From assembly GCA_947454705.1 (NCBI GenBank), contig CANGKZ010000041.1, forward strand, positions 1 to 43,602: a stretch of DNA of 43,602 bases, given 5' to 3'. This document shows positions 8,371 through 15,350 of the stretch, piece by piece; the stretch's first letter is position 1, and each line of letters opens with the position of its first letter. The translations under genes and the position numbers were made by a program. Below the pieces are notes generated by a model. That model saw only the letters and a program-made list of their open reading frames with translations, was not told the DNA's origin and ran no database searches. The DNA is from Verrucomicrobiota bacterium (GTDB lineage: Bacteria; Verrucomicrobiota; Verrucomicrobiia; Limisphaerales; UBA9464).

Positions 8371-8573
8371 TTTGGAGTGCGGTGGCAGAGCGCAGCGTCG
8401 ACACCGCTTTGGAGATCGGGCGTGGTGTTAAGTCGACCGATCTCGATCGGATCCGTATCAAACTTGAAACTCCCAATCCCTCTGCGTCTCCGCGCCCCTG
8501 CGGTTCATTGCCCGGGTTCGTGGGCGGACGTTGAGCAAAGCGACGTGGCGCTCCGCTTCCCGCCGCACCAAAA
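8371..8573. repeat. Inverted-repeat-bounded intergenic element, copy 1
   Basis: The left end begins GGAGTGCGGTGGCAGAGCGC and runs to ACACCGCTTT; the right end reads GCGACGTGGCGCTCCGCTTC and on to CGCCGCACCAAAA. The right end is an imperfect inverted copy of the left (about 40 bp each), so the element has terminal inverted repeats around a core of about 115 bp. The core carries the TCTGCGTCTCCGCGCCCCTG motif. There is no coding capacity, so it resembles a MITE or a REP-type element. Confidence 0.75.
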
Positions 8574-8866
8574 TCGTACGGGTAAGCTGGATTGCGGTCG
8601 GGCAACCCCAATGAAACCGCGGAGGCCTTTCCACATCCGGATCATCCGCCTTCTCCCGGCGGCGGCTACGGGGAAAAGAAATCTAAGATTAAGGATCGGA
8701 GATCGTGTCTCGGTGGAGGGCTTGGTTCCAGCCAAGCCCCATATTCGTTTGCGGACCCGGTGTGAAGTCGCAGGCCGAAATGTGGAAGCAACCGCAGAGA
8801 CGCAGAGGGGAGAAAATGCGGAGTAGATGGCAGTTGGAAGTTTGGCGATCGAACAGCGCCGCGCAA

Positions 8867-9032
8867 TTTTGGAGTGCGGTGGCAGAGCGCAGCGTCGACA
8901 CCGCTTTCGAAACCGGTGCGAAAAAGAAACCGACCAGCCCCTTCGACCACAACTGGGTTTCCTCTGACCGCGTCCACGTGACCCCGGTTGAGAAAAGCGG
9001 CGTGGCGCTCCGCTTCCTGCCGCATTCCAAAG
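8867..9032. repeat. Inverted-repeat-bounded intergenic element, copy 2
   Basis: It has the same two ends as copy 1: GGAGTGCGGTGGCAGAGCGC from 8871, and AAAGCGGCGTGGCGCTCCGC from about 8994 ending CGCATTCCAAAG. The core is shorter (about 75 bp) and different in sequence, so only the ends are conserved. It has the same orientation as copy 1, 300 bp away. Confidence 0.75.
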
Positions 9033-9093
9033 TCGCCGTCCGCCTGTTCGAGCTCCGATCTCCGAACTTCGATCTGCCATCTCTCCCCGCCGC

Positions 9094-10623
9094 TCATCCC
9101 CAGAGTTGCCGATCGAGCGAACGGTACTGAATGGCCTCCATCACATCTTCCGCGATCACCGCATCGCGACCGGAGAGATCCGCCAGGGTTCGCGAGACTT
9201 TGAGAATCCGATCATAGGCGCGCGCGGAAAGGTTCAGGTCGGTCATCGCAGTTCTCAAGAGCCCGGCGGTCGATTCATCCAGCGTCACAAATTGACGCAA
9301 CTCCCGGGAACCCATGCGGGCGTTGCACCGGACTGATCGACCCGCAAAGCGCCGGTGCTGAATCTCCCGCGCCGCGATCACGCGTGCGCGAACCGTGGCG
9401 CTGGACTCCCCCGGACGTGCTCGGGACATCTCGGCGAATTTCACCGCGGGCACTTCCACGTGAAGATCAATGCGGTCCAGCAACGGACCCGAGATCCGCC
9501 CCAGGTATCGTTCAATTTCGCGAGGCGACGATCGGGACTCCGCCGGCATCTTGCCATCCGGCGTGGGATTCATCGCCGCAATCAACATGAACTGCGCGGG
9601 AAAAGTCATCGACCCCGCCGCCCGCGAAATGGTGACCCGTCCCTCCTCCAAGGGTTGACGCAACGTTTCAAGAACCCCGCGTTTGAACTCCGGAAGTTCA
9701 TCCAGGAAAAGCACCCCATGATGCGCGAGCGAGATCTCACCCGGCGTGGGTTGAACATTGCCCCCGAGCAATCCGGCATCGCTGGCCGTGTGATGCGGGG
9801 CCCGAAACGGTCGCTCCACCACCAATCCCTGCCCCGCCTTCAAAAGCCCGGCAACACTGTGAATCCGCGTGGTTTCCAATGCCTCGTCGAGCGTGAGCGG
9901 AGGAAGCAGCGTGGCGAGCCGACGCGCGATCATGCTCTTGCCAGTTCCCGGCGGACCGATGAGCAACAGGTTGTGACCTCCGGCCGCAGCGACCTCCAAC
10001 GCGCGCTTCACGGACTCCTGCCCCTTCACATCAGCAAGGTCGATCTCGTTGTCTACCGGGAGTTGGAACAACGCCGTGGGATCCAATCGAACGGGATCGA
10101 GCGGTTGCTGCCCTTCGAGGAACATCGCGGCCTCACGAAGATTCCGAATCGGGATGACATCCAACCCCGACACGACGGCCGCTTCCCTGGCATTCTCCGC
10201 CGGGACCAGAAGCCCGCGCATTCCGGCGGCCTTGGCCTGAAGGGCGATGGAGAGGATTCCCTTCACCGGGCGCACCGCTCCCGTCAAAGCGAGCTCGCCC
10301 ACAATCATCAAATGATCCAACAGCCCGGCCGCCGGTTCGATCTGCTCGCTCGCGGCGAGCAGGCCGAGCGCGATGGGGAGATCAAAACTCGGTCCCTCCT
10401 TGCGAAGATCGGCCGGGGCGAGATTGATCGTGGTGCGACCCACCATGAATCGAAACCCCGAGTTGGCCACGGCCGTAGTCACCCGGTCCCGACTCTCCTT
10501 CACCGCCGTGTCCGGCAGGCCGACCACGACAATGTTCATCTGGCCGTAGCCACAATCGACCTCGACCTCAATGCAATGGGCGTCAATTCCCTGGACCGCC
10601 GCCGAATGGACCTGTGCTAACAC
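9094..10623 (-). CDS. yifB: YifB/ComM-family Mg-chelatase-like AAA+ ATPase
   Basis: The 509-residue protein has three parts: an N-terminal Lon-protease-like fold (about 1-165, with VVVGLPDTAVKESRDRV and INLAPADLRKEG), an AAA+ core with Walker A GPPGTGKS (223-230), HHTASDAGLLGG and Walker B FLDELPEF, and a C-terminal Mg-chelatase helical domain (SARAYDRILKVSRTLADL). In Vibrio the homologue ComM is a hexameric helicase that promotes branch migration during natural transformation. A GTG at 10623 is chosen because VLAQVHSAAVQGIDA aligns with the usual family N-terminus; a TTG at 10659 would overlap the stop of the upstream hydrolase gene in TTGA and is the alternative. It is last in a run with a TatD-like and a SufE-like gene. 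Confidence 0.93.
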   Translation of the reverse strand: MLAQVHSAAVQGIDAHCIEVEVDCGYGQMNIVVVGLPDTAVKESRDRVTTAVANSGFRFMVGRTTINLAPADLRKEGPSFDLPIALGLLAASEQIEPAAGLLDHLMIVGELALTGAVRPVKGILSIALQAKAAGMRGLLVPAENAREAAVVSGLDVIPIRNLREAAMFLEGQQPLDPVRLDPTALFQLPVDNEIDLADVKGQESVKRALEVAAAGGHNLLLIGPPGTGKSMIARRLATLLPPLTLDEALETTRIHSVAGLLKAGQGLVVERPFRAPHHTASDAGLLGGNVQPTPGEISLAHHGVLFLDELPEFKRGVLETLRQPLEEGRVTISRAAGSMTFPAQFMLIAAMNPTPDGKMPAESRSSPREIERYLGRISGPLLDRIDLHVEVPAVKFAEMSRARPGESSATVRARVIAAREIQHRRFAGRSVRCNARMGSRELRQFVTLDESTAGLLRTAMTDLNLSARAYDRILKVSRTLADLSGRDAVIAEDVMEAIQYRSLDRQLWG

Positions 10624-10655
10624 CTGCCCATCGTCGAGAGCCCAATTCCACTCGG

Positions 10656-11537
10656 TCAAGTGTGCACACCGGTACCGAAAAGATTTATATAATTTCGCTC
10701 CATCTGGGCGGAAAACGCACAGAGATCCTGCCCAAGAAATTGAGCCGCCTGATGCTGAATGATTGCCAAGGTTCCTGGGTGATTTTGTGCGGCTTCAGCG
10801 GCGATGGAATCCGCGAAGGGGCCCATCCATTCTGTGGGCGGAAGTTGATACGGCGCGTCGGACTCAATGAGCAGGCGGTCGAGCGGAATGGATCGAAAGA
10901 CCGCGAGCTGGCGTTGCTTTCGCAGATGACCCAACGCTCCAGAGAAACCAAACCGCGCGCCAAGATCGGCAAACGGTTTCACCAACTCGCGAGATCCGCC
11001 GTAGCTGTGAAGCAGGAACCCGCGCGACGGGAGACGCGCCTTTTGAAGCAGTTCCAACAAATGTCCCCACGCTTGAATGCAATGAATGCTGGCAGGTCGG
11101 TTCAATTCCGCAGCGAGGGCCAGTTGCTCCAAAAACACCGCATCCTGAACTTCCATCGATGCGGGCACCACCGCCCCAAGGCGTCCGCCCCAACGAGCAA
11201 GGGATGCGGGGTCCTGCTCCAGAATCCATCCATCGATTCCGATCTCCCCCACCCCGGCAGACGGGAACTCGGCGAGCAGAGACCGAAGGCGATCGATCCA
11301 GTTCGCGGACCGAAGCGAAACCCGCCACGGATGGTAGCCGAACGACGGGATCACCCCGGGATTCGTGCGGGCAAGTTCAGCCACGGCGTCCCAATCGGAC
11401 TCGCAGGTGCCGTTGACCAACATCGATCGGACTCCCGCCGCCGCGGCTTCGGTCATCCACTGTTCCCGCGTGGCGAGTGGTTCGATCGACTGCACGTGGT
11501 TGTGGGCATCCCACGAGGGAACGTCGGTCGGATTCAT
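10656..11537 (-). CDS. TatD-family metal-dependent hydrolase
   Basis: A 293-residue TIM-barrel hydrolase of the TatD (DNase/amidohydrolase-like) family. Metal ligands are visible in order: AHNH (H12, H14), GEIGIDG (E98), SIHCIQAW (H152), LHSYGGS (H177) and ESDAP (D227), with the family GYHPW motif at 67-71. TatD enzymes are cytoplasmic 3'-5' exonucleases or related hydrolases; the exact substrate here is unknown. A stretch of about 25 residues after GEIGIDG lacks the usual spacing. The start overlaps the SufE-like gene by 4 bp (ATGA), and its end is next to the YifB gene, so the three are probably co-transcribed. Confidence 0.9.
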   Translation of the reverse strand: MNPTDVPSWDAHNHVQSIEPLATREQWMTEAAAAGVRSMLVNGTCESDWDAVAELARTNPGVIPSFGYHPWRVSLRSANWIDRLRSLLAEFPSAGVGEIGIDGWILEQDPASLARWGGRLGAVVPASMEVQDAVFLEQLALAAELNRPASIHCIQAWGHLLELLQKARLPSRGFLLHSYGGSRELVKPFADLGARFGFSGALGHLRKQRQLAVFRSIPLDRLLIESDAPYQLPPTEWMGPFADSIAAEAAQNHPGTLAIIQHQAAQFLGQDLCAFSAQMERNYINLFGTGVHT

Positions 11538-12001
11538 GCGGACGCGGCGGGCGGTGGAGGTGCACCAAGGGCCTCCGAGGCGAAGGCGTGAATCAGGTCC
11601 TCGACGCGAAGCACGGTGGCACGGCGATTGTCGGCCAGATGTCGAAGCAGGCCCAGACGCTCCAGCGGGGCGCGTTCCCCTTGAATCACCTCGAGCGGCG
11701 TCCTGCCCGAATAGTGTTGGGACAGAAATCCGGTGAGGGCCTTGAGGCTGACCGCATCAGAATCGGTACGGAACCAGCATCGCCCCTCTCGAAGTTCGGG
11801 AATCCACCACAGACGCACCTGGCATCCGCTGACCCGGTGGCGATCGATCCGGTCCTGAACTGGAAGCGAAGGCTGATGCCTCGCCCAGTCCACCAGCCAG
11901 GAGAGTCGGGCCTGGGGATCGGTCAAAAGACCAAGAACCGCGGCCGGAGAGGACTCCGGGGACGCGGTTCCGTGGGGGACTGTCGAAGGCGGCGCTTCCA
12001 C
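11534..12001 (-). CDS. SufE-family sulfur acceptor protein
   Basis: A 155-residue protein matching the SufE/CsdE fold: VSGCQVRLWW with the persulfide-accepting Cys60, then FRTDSDAVSLKALTGFLSQH, SGRTPLEVI and LGLLRHLADNRRATVLR, in the family order. SufE accepts sulfur from a cysteine desulfurase (SufS/CsdA) and passes it to an iron-sulfur scaffold or a sulfur-transfer pathway. No desulfurase or Suf scaffold is present in this window. The start is GTG at 12001; the first 25 residues are Pro/Ser-rich and not conserved, so a later start is possible. It overlaps the TatD-like gene by 4 bp, an unexpected pairing for a sulfur-transfer protein. E. coli CsdE works with CsdA and TcdA; a TcdA gene lies about 21 kb to the right. 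Confidence 0.85.
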   Translation of the reverse strand: MEAPPSTVPHGTASPESSPAAVLGLLTDPQARLSWLVDWARHQPSLPVQDRIDRHRVSGCQVRLWWIPELREGRCWFRTDSDAVSLKALTGFLSQHYSGRTPLEVIQGERAPLERLGLLRHLADNRRATVLRVEDLIHAFASEALGAPPPPAASA

Positions 12002-12048
12002 TGCGGCCCCAACGTGTCAGAACGCGGGGCCCGGGGCGAGTTCGACCA

Positions 12049-12285
12049 TCAGGCGGCCATCAGGCGGCGCGGCGCGGCGGTTCGGCCGAGAATGAAATAG
12101 ATGACCGATCCAATAAACGGGAGAAACCACACCAATGCCGCCCAGAGCACGCGGGAGGTTCCGGTCAGATTGTCGTTCCGAATCGAGTGAACGAGCATCC
12201 ACACCCAGAACGCGAAACAAGCGAGCCCGAACGGAATTAGCATCAGCAACAGAAACAAACCCAGGAGCGAGAGAAGAACGATCAT
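12049..12285 (-). CDS. Small PLDc_N-domain membrane protein, paralog 1
   Basis: A 78-residue protein with two membrane segments (about 3-33 and 46-66) and the PLDc_N pattern MLVHSIRN...SRVLWAALVWFLPFIGSVIYFILGR. This domain is the N-terminal two-helix module of cardiolipin synthases but also exists as a stand-alone protein of unknown function. ATG 12285 is preceded by AAAGG about 8 nt upstream; a longer frame continuing to 12606 is rejected because it reads through the repeat element. A paralog follows at 12646-12894. Confidence 0.88.
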   Translation of the reverse strand: MIVLLSLLGLFLLLMLIPFGLACFAFWVWMLVHSIRNDNLTGTSRVLWAALVWFLPFIGSVIYFILGRTAAPRRLMAA

Positions 12286-12378
12286 ATTGGACCTTTCGTT
12301 GAACCAAGAACCCGACTCCCGGGAAAATGTTTCAAGAAATGGAACCGGAAGTGACCGGGAGAAGAAGGAAGCTGGGGG

Positions 12379-12584
12379 CTTTGGAGTGCGACGGGAAGCG
12401 CAGCGCCACGCCGCTTTGGTCAACGCCAACCGCGCAGCACGGCGAATGAACCGCAGAGGCGCGGAGACGCAGAGCGGTTTTCCGGGATGCTTTCTTAACG
12501 CCGATGAGATGTCACCGGTCGGTGCGGCACCACGAACGGTTTCGAAAGCGGTGTCGACGCTGCGCTCTGCCACCGCACTCCAAA
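12379..12584. repeat. Inverted-repeat-bounded intergenic element, copy 3 (inverted)
   Basis: This is the 8371-8573 element in reverse orientation: the left end (12379-12418) is the inverted AAAGCGGCGTGGCGCT end, and the right end (12545-12584) is the inverted GGAGTGCGGTGGCAGAG end. The core carries the ACCGCAGAGGCGCGGAGACG motif (12445-12475), in the same relative place as in copy 1. It sits exactly between two paralogous PLDc_N genes. Confidence 0.75.
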
Positions 12585-12645
12585 ATCGCGCCGCGGCTAG
12601 CCACATCCAGCATCCAGCGCCCGCGGCTTTCCCCCACCATCCGCT

Positions 12646-12894
12646 TTAACGCACCGCAGCTGACGCAGTGCCGGAGCTGGAGCGCGAAGTGCGGCCAAAA
12701 AGGAGGTACAGCACCGCACCGATGACGTGGGTCATGCAGATCACAATCGCCCAGATGATGCGATTCGTATCCGGGATGGAGGTGTTGCGAATGCAGTGGA
12801 CCAGCGAACCGGCCCAAAGAACAAAGAGCCCAAGGACGAGCGGAACTCCCAGAAGCAGGATGAGGATTTCGGAGGTACCAATGAGCGAGAGCAT
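12646..12894 (-). CDS. Small PLDc_N-domain membrane protein, paralog 2
   Basis: An 82-residue protein with the same layout as paralog 1: a first membrane helix (ILILLLGVPLVLGLFVLWAG), LVHCIRNTSIPDTNRIIWAI, and a second helix ending GAVLYLLFGR. The shared pattern (LVHxIRN...R-I/V-LWA...YxLxGR) marks a tandem duplication. The C-terminal tail is Ser/Ala-rich. Function unknown; the family is linked to membranes and envelope stress only loosely. It is 65 bp downstream of the DUF2500 gene and probably co-transcribed with it. Confidence 0.87.
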   Translation of the reverse strand: MLSLIGTSEILILLLGVPLVLGLFVLWAGSLVHCIRNTSIPDTNRIIWAIVICMTHVIGAVLYLLFGRTSRSSSGTASAAVR

Positions 12895-12959
12895 GGCTGG
12901 ATTAGGTTAGGTTTGATTGGTTGTTGGACGTTACAGGGACGGAGAAGTCAGAAATCAAA

Positions 12960-13472
12960 TTAAAGGGTTCGCTCCGGTTCGTGACGCGAAGTGGACCCGC
13001 AGGAGGGACATTTGGTTTCCACACCCGCAACCCGGCCACGGCAGTAGGCGCAGGTCCATTCCGGGAGCACCGGTGCGACGGCGGCTGGAGGCGTCGGAGG
13101 TTTGGGAGGGTGACGATGACGGACGAAACCCTTGAACCGGGTGCCCTGATACATGAGCGATCCGACATCCCCCTCGGCCAACGCACTGTAGTCGATGGAT
13201 TTGACCGAAAACTCCTGTCGCAATCCCTCATCCACGGTCTCGAACGTGGCGTAGTAGCTGGTGGATGCCATGGTGTCGTTCCCACCGCCGCTGACGTGCT
13301 GGCGCTTGGTTGCCACGCGGGCGGTGACGGTGAGAAGCGGCTGGGCGTTGTTGTTCTGCCATTCGGCGAAGTTTTTGAAAATGCCGACGATTATGCTGCC
13401 GATCACCAGGACGAAAATGATTCCGATAAAGAGAGGAACGAGAGTGAACATGGCGGTGAACATGAATCCCAT
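12960..13472 (-). CDS. DUF2500-family membrane protein with an added C-terminal zinc ribbon
   Basis: A 170-residue protein with one N-terminal membrane helix (about 8-32), then a DUF2500 domain (about 45-120): QPLLTVTARVATKRQHVSGG, STSYYATFET, DYSALAEGDVGSLMYQGTRF. DUF2500 proteins (E. coli YhhM type) are small single-helix proteins of unknown function. Here a proline-rich linker (121-137) leads to a four-cysteine zinc ribbon, C141-x2-C144 and C155-x2-C158, which the short family members lack. A good GAAGAGACC-type ribosome binding site precedes ATG 13472. The zinc-ribbon gene ends 12 bp upstream, so the two are co-transcribed. Confidence 0.87.
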   Translation of the reverse strand: MGFMFTAMFTLVPLFIGIIFVLVIGSIIVGIFKNFAEWQNNNAQPLLTVTARVATKRQHVSGGGNDTMASTSYYATFETVDEGLRQEFSVKSIDYSALAEGDVGSLMYQGTRFKGFVRHRHPPKPPTPPAAVAPVLPEWTCAYCRGRVAGVETKCPSCGSTSRHEPERTL

Positions 13473-13484
13473 AACGGTCTCTTC

Positions 13485-13718
13485 TTAGAGGGCGTACGAC
13501 TCCAGGTAGCCACAGTTGCGGCATCGATAGGTCTGCACCGAGTACTGGGCCTTGCCGTTCAGTTTGAGTCCCAGCCAGAAGGATTTTTCGGGGGCACCTG
13601 CAACCCACTTGGTCGCGCTGTAGGAGTTTCCATGGGCCATCTCAAGAAGGAACCCCTGGTCCTGAGTTCCGCCGCATTTCACACATGGACCCTGGGTAGG
13701 AGTGGGGAGGGCGTTCAT
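13485..13718 (-). CDS. Small zinc-ribbon protein (PF20097/DUF6487-like)
   Basis: A 77-residue protein with CVKCGG (C12, C15) near the start and CRNCGY (C66, C69) near the end, which together can bind one zinc ion, and a central WLGLKLNGKAQYSVQTYRC. This layout fits the PF20097-type 'PF20097 family' or DUF6487 small proteins, whose role is unknown. It is the first gene of a run with the DUF2500/zinc-ribbon gene 12 bp downstream and two PLDc_N genes; all are small, and three are membrane proteins. Family naming is from memory of the pattern, so moderate confidence. Confidence 0.75.
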   Translation of the reverse strand: MNALPTPTQGPCVKCGGTQDQGFLLEMAHGNSYSATKWVAGAPEKSFWLGLKLNGKAQYSVQTYRCRNCGYLESYAL

Positions 13719-13735
13719 AGATTCAGATCCGAGGC

Positions 13736-13755
13736 GACCGACACCCTAGTCGGTC
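13736..13755. other. Hairpin upstream of the small zinc-ribbon gene
   Basis: GACCGAC (13736-13742) and GTCGGTC (13749-13755) form a perfect 7-bp stem with a 6-nt loop, 18 bp before the zinc-ribbon start codon on the minus strand. It could be a 5' leader structure or the end of the upstream transcript; nothing decides between them. Confidence 0.35.
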
Positions 13756-13806
13756 CCCCGGATCTTCGACATCTGGAATTCCTGCCCCGGATTCCATCGG
13801 GCTCCC

Positions 13807-13838
13807 CCTTCCCCAACCTCGGTCGTGGTTGGAGAAGG
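13807..13838 (-). terminator. Long hairpin after the DUF1501 gene
   Basis: CCTTCCCCAACC (13807-13818) and GGTTGGAGAAGG (13827-13838) form a 12-bp stem with one mismatch (a G-U pair in minus-strand RNA) and an 8-nt loop. It begins 21 nt past the DUF1501 stop codon. As with the hairpin at 4041-4072 there is no U-tract. Confidence 0.45.
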
Positions 13839-13858
13839 CTCACGCTCAGCAATCCAGC

Positions 13859-15334
13859 TCAGGCCACCAGCGGCTGGACCACCTTGCCATGGATGTCGGT
13901 CAAACGGTAGTACCGACCCTGGAACTTGTAGGTGAGCCGTTCGTGGTCGATGCCCATCAGGCGCATCACCGTGGCCTGCAGATCGTGCACGTGCACCGGA
14001 TCGGCCGCGATGTTGTACCCGAAGTCGTCGGTCTCGCCATAGGTCACGCCGGGCTTCACGCCGCCACCCGCCATCCAGGTGGTGAAGCAGCGGGGATGGT
14101 GGTCCCGACCGAAATCATTTTTGGTCAACTTGCCCTGGCAATAATTCGTACGACCAAATTCGCCGCCCCACACCACGAGCGTCTCATCCAGTAGACCGCG
14201 CTGCTTGAGATCGGTGATCAACCCGTAGCAGGCCTGATCGATGTCCTGGCATTGACGCCGGATACCACCGGGGAGGCCGCCATGATGATCCCAGCCGGGG
14301 TGATACAACTGGATGAACCGCACGTTGCGCTCCGCCATGCGTCGGGCGAGGAGGCAATTCGCGGCGAAGGTGCCGGGGGTGTTCACCGCGGAGCCGTAAA
14401 GATCGCGAACCGACTGCGGTTCGCCCGCGATGTCGAGCGTCTCCGGAACGCTGGTCTGCATCCTGTAGGCCATCTCGTACTGCGCCACGCGGGCGTTGAT
14501 TTCGGGATCGCCCAAATCCTCGAACTGCGCACGGTTCAATTCCGCCAATCCATCGAGCATGGAGCGACGGCTGCCCGCCGACACGCCTTCCGGATTTTTG
14601 AGGAACAGCACCGGATCGCGGCCGTTCCGAAAGAGTACGCCTTGATGCAGGCTGGGAAGGAACCCATTGCCCCACAGCCGGGCGTAGAGCGGTTGATCAA
14701 TGCGGTCCTTGGAAATCAGCACCACGAAGGCGGGCAGATTCTCATTCACCGAACCAAGCCCGTAGCTGAGCCAGGCGCCCATGCTGGGACGACCTGCAAT
14801 CTGCGATCCGGTTTGCAGGAAGGTGATCGCGGGATCGTGGTTGATGGCCTCGGTGTGCATCGACCGGATGAAACACAGGTCGTCCGACAACCGCGCCGTC
14901 CACGGAAGCAACTCGCTGAACCAGGCCCCGGATTTTCCGTGCTGCTTGAAGGCGAACGGCGAACCGGCGATGGGAAGCGTGGCCTGGTTGGCCGACATTC
15001 CGGTGAGACGCTGCCCCATGCGAACGCTCGCCGGCAGGTCCTGTCCGTGCATCTGGTTCAGACGCGGCTTGTAGTCGAAGAGATCCATCTGCGACGGACC
15101 TCCGCTCATGAACAGGTAGATGATGCGCTTGGCCTTGGCGGGAAAGTGCAGCTGATCGATCACTCCCCGGGGAGCATGCCCGGCTTCGGATGCTGCCCCG
15201 GCGACCGCGGTGGAGAGCGACCCTTGAAAGAGCGACGCGAGCGCGGCACCGCCGAGCCCCATGCCGAATCGACCGAAGAAGTCGCGCCGATTCATGGCGA
15301 AGTTGACGTGGGTGGAATTCATGGAGGAGTCCAT
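13859..15334 (-). CDS. DUF1501 domain protein (Tat-exported)
   Basis: A 491-residue protein of the DUF1501 family, which has an alkaline-phosphatase/sulfatase-like fold. The N-terminus has a twin-arginine signal ([20 protein letters not shown]), followed by [20 protein letters not shown], a family hallmark, and [16 protein letters not shown] and [19 protein letters not shown] near the C-terminus. These proteins are almost always paired with a DUF1553/PSCyt gene in Planctomycetes and Verrucomicrobia; the biochemical role is unproven, though they are often near polysaccharide or sulfate-ester degradation genes. It lies 16 bp downstream of the DUF1549/DUF1553 gene. The start may be ATG 15334, 15322 or 15295; no ribosome site decides. 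Confidence 0.92.
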   Translation of the reverse strand: MDSSMNSTHVNFAMNRRDFFGRFGMGLGGAALASLFQGSLSTAVAGAASEAGHAPRGVIDQLHFPAKAKRIIYLFMSGGPSQMDLFDYKPRLNQMHGQDLPASVRMGQRLTGMSANQATLPIAGSPFAFKQHGKSGAWFSELLPWTARLSDDLCFIRSMHTEAINHDPAITFLQTGSQIAGRPSMGAWLSYGLGSVNENLPAFVVLISKDRIDQPLYARLWGNGFLPSLHQGVLFRNGRDPVLFLKNPEGVSAGSRRSMLDGLAELNRAQFEDLGDPEINARVAQYEMAYRMQTSVPETLDIAGEPQSVRDLYGSAVNTPGTFAANCLLARRMAERNVRFIQLYHPGWDHHGGLPGGIRRQCQDIDQACYGLITDLKQRGLLDETLVVWGGEFGRTNYCQGKLTKNDFGRDHHPRCFTTWMAGGGVKPGVTYGETDDFGYNIAADPVHVHDLQATVMRLMGIDHERLTYKFQGRYYRLTDIHGKVVQPLVA

Positions 15335-15350
15335 TGCGTTCGGTTCGGGT

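Larger units (their letters stand above)
8355..9093. other. 739-bp convergent intergenic region filled with repeats
   Basis: The spacer between two convergent genes has no credible gene. Its open frames translate repeated sequence (for example AVAERSVDTAFE and VALRFLPH in several frames), which reflects repeats and not protein. It contains two inverted-repeat elements (8371-8573 and 8867-9032) and two copies of an ACCGCAGAGACGCAGAG-type motif (about 8480-8510, inverted, and 8788-8810). Confidence 0.75.

Noticed and set aside
8377-9130. Several overlapping frames of 70-190 codons on both strands
   Set aside because: They translate the same repeated sequences (AVAERSVDTAFE, VALRFLPH) and do not resemble proteins.
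12049-12606. Long version of PLDc_N paralog 1 (185 codons)
   Set aside because: The first 107 codons come from the inverted-repeat element; the real start is ATG 12285 with an AAAGG site.
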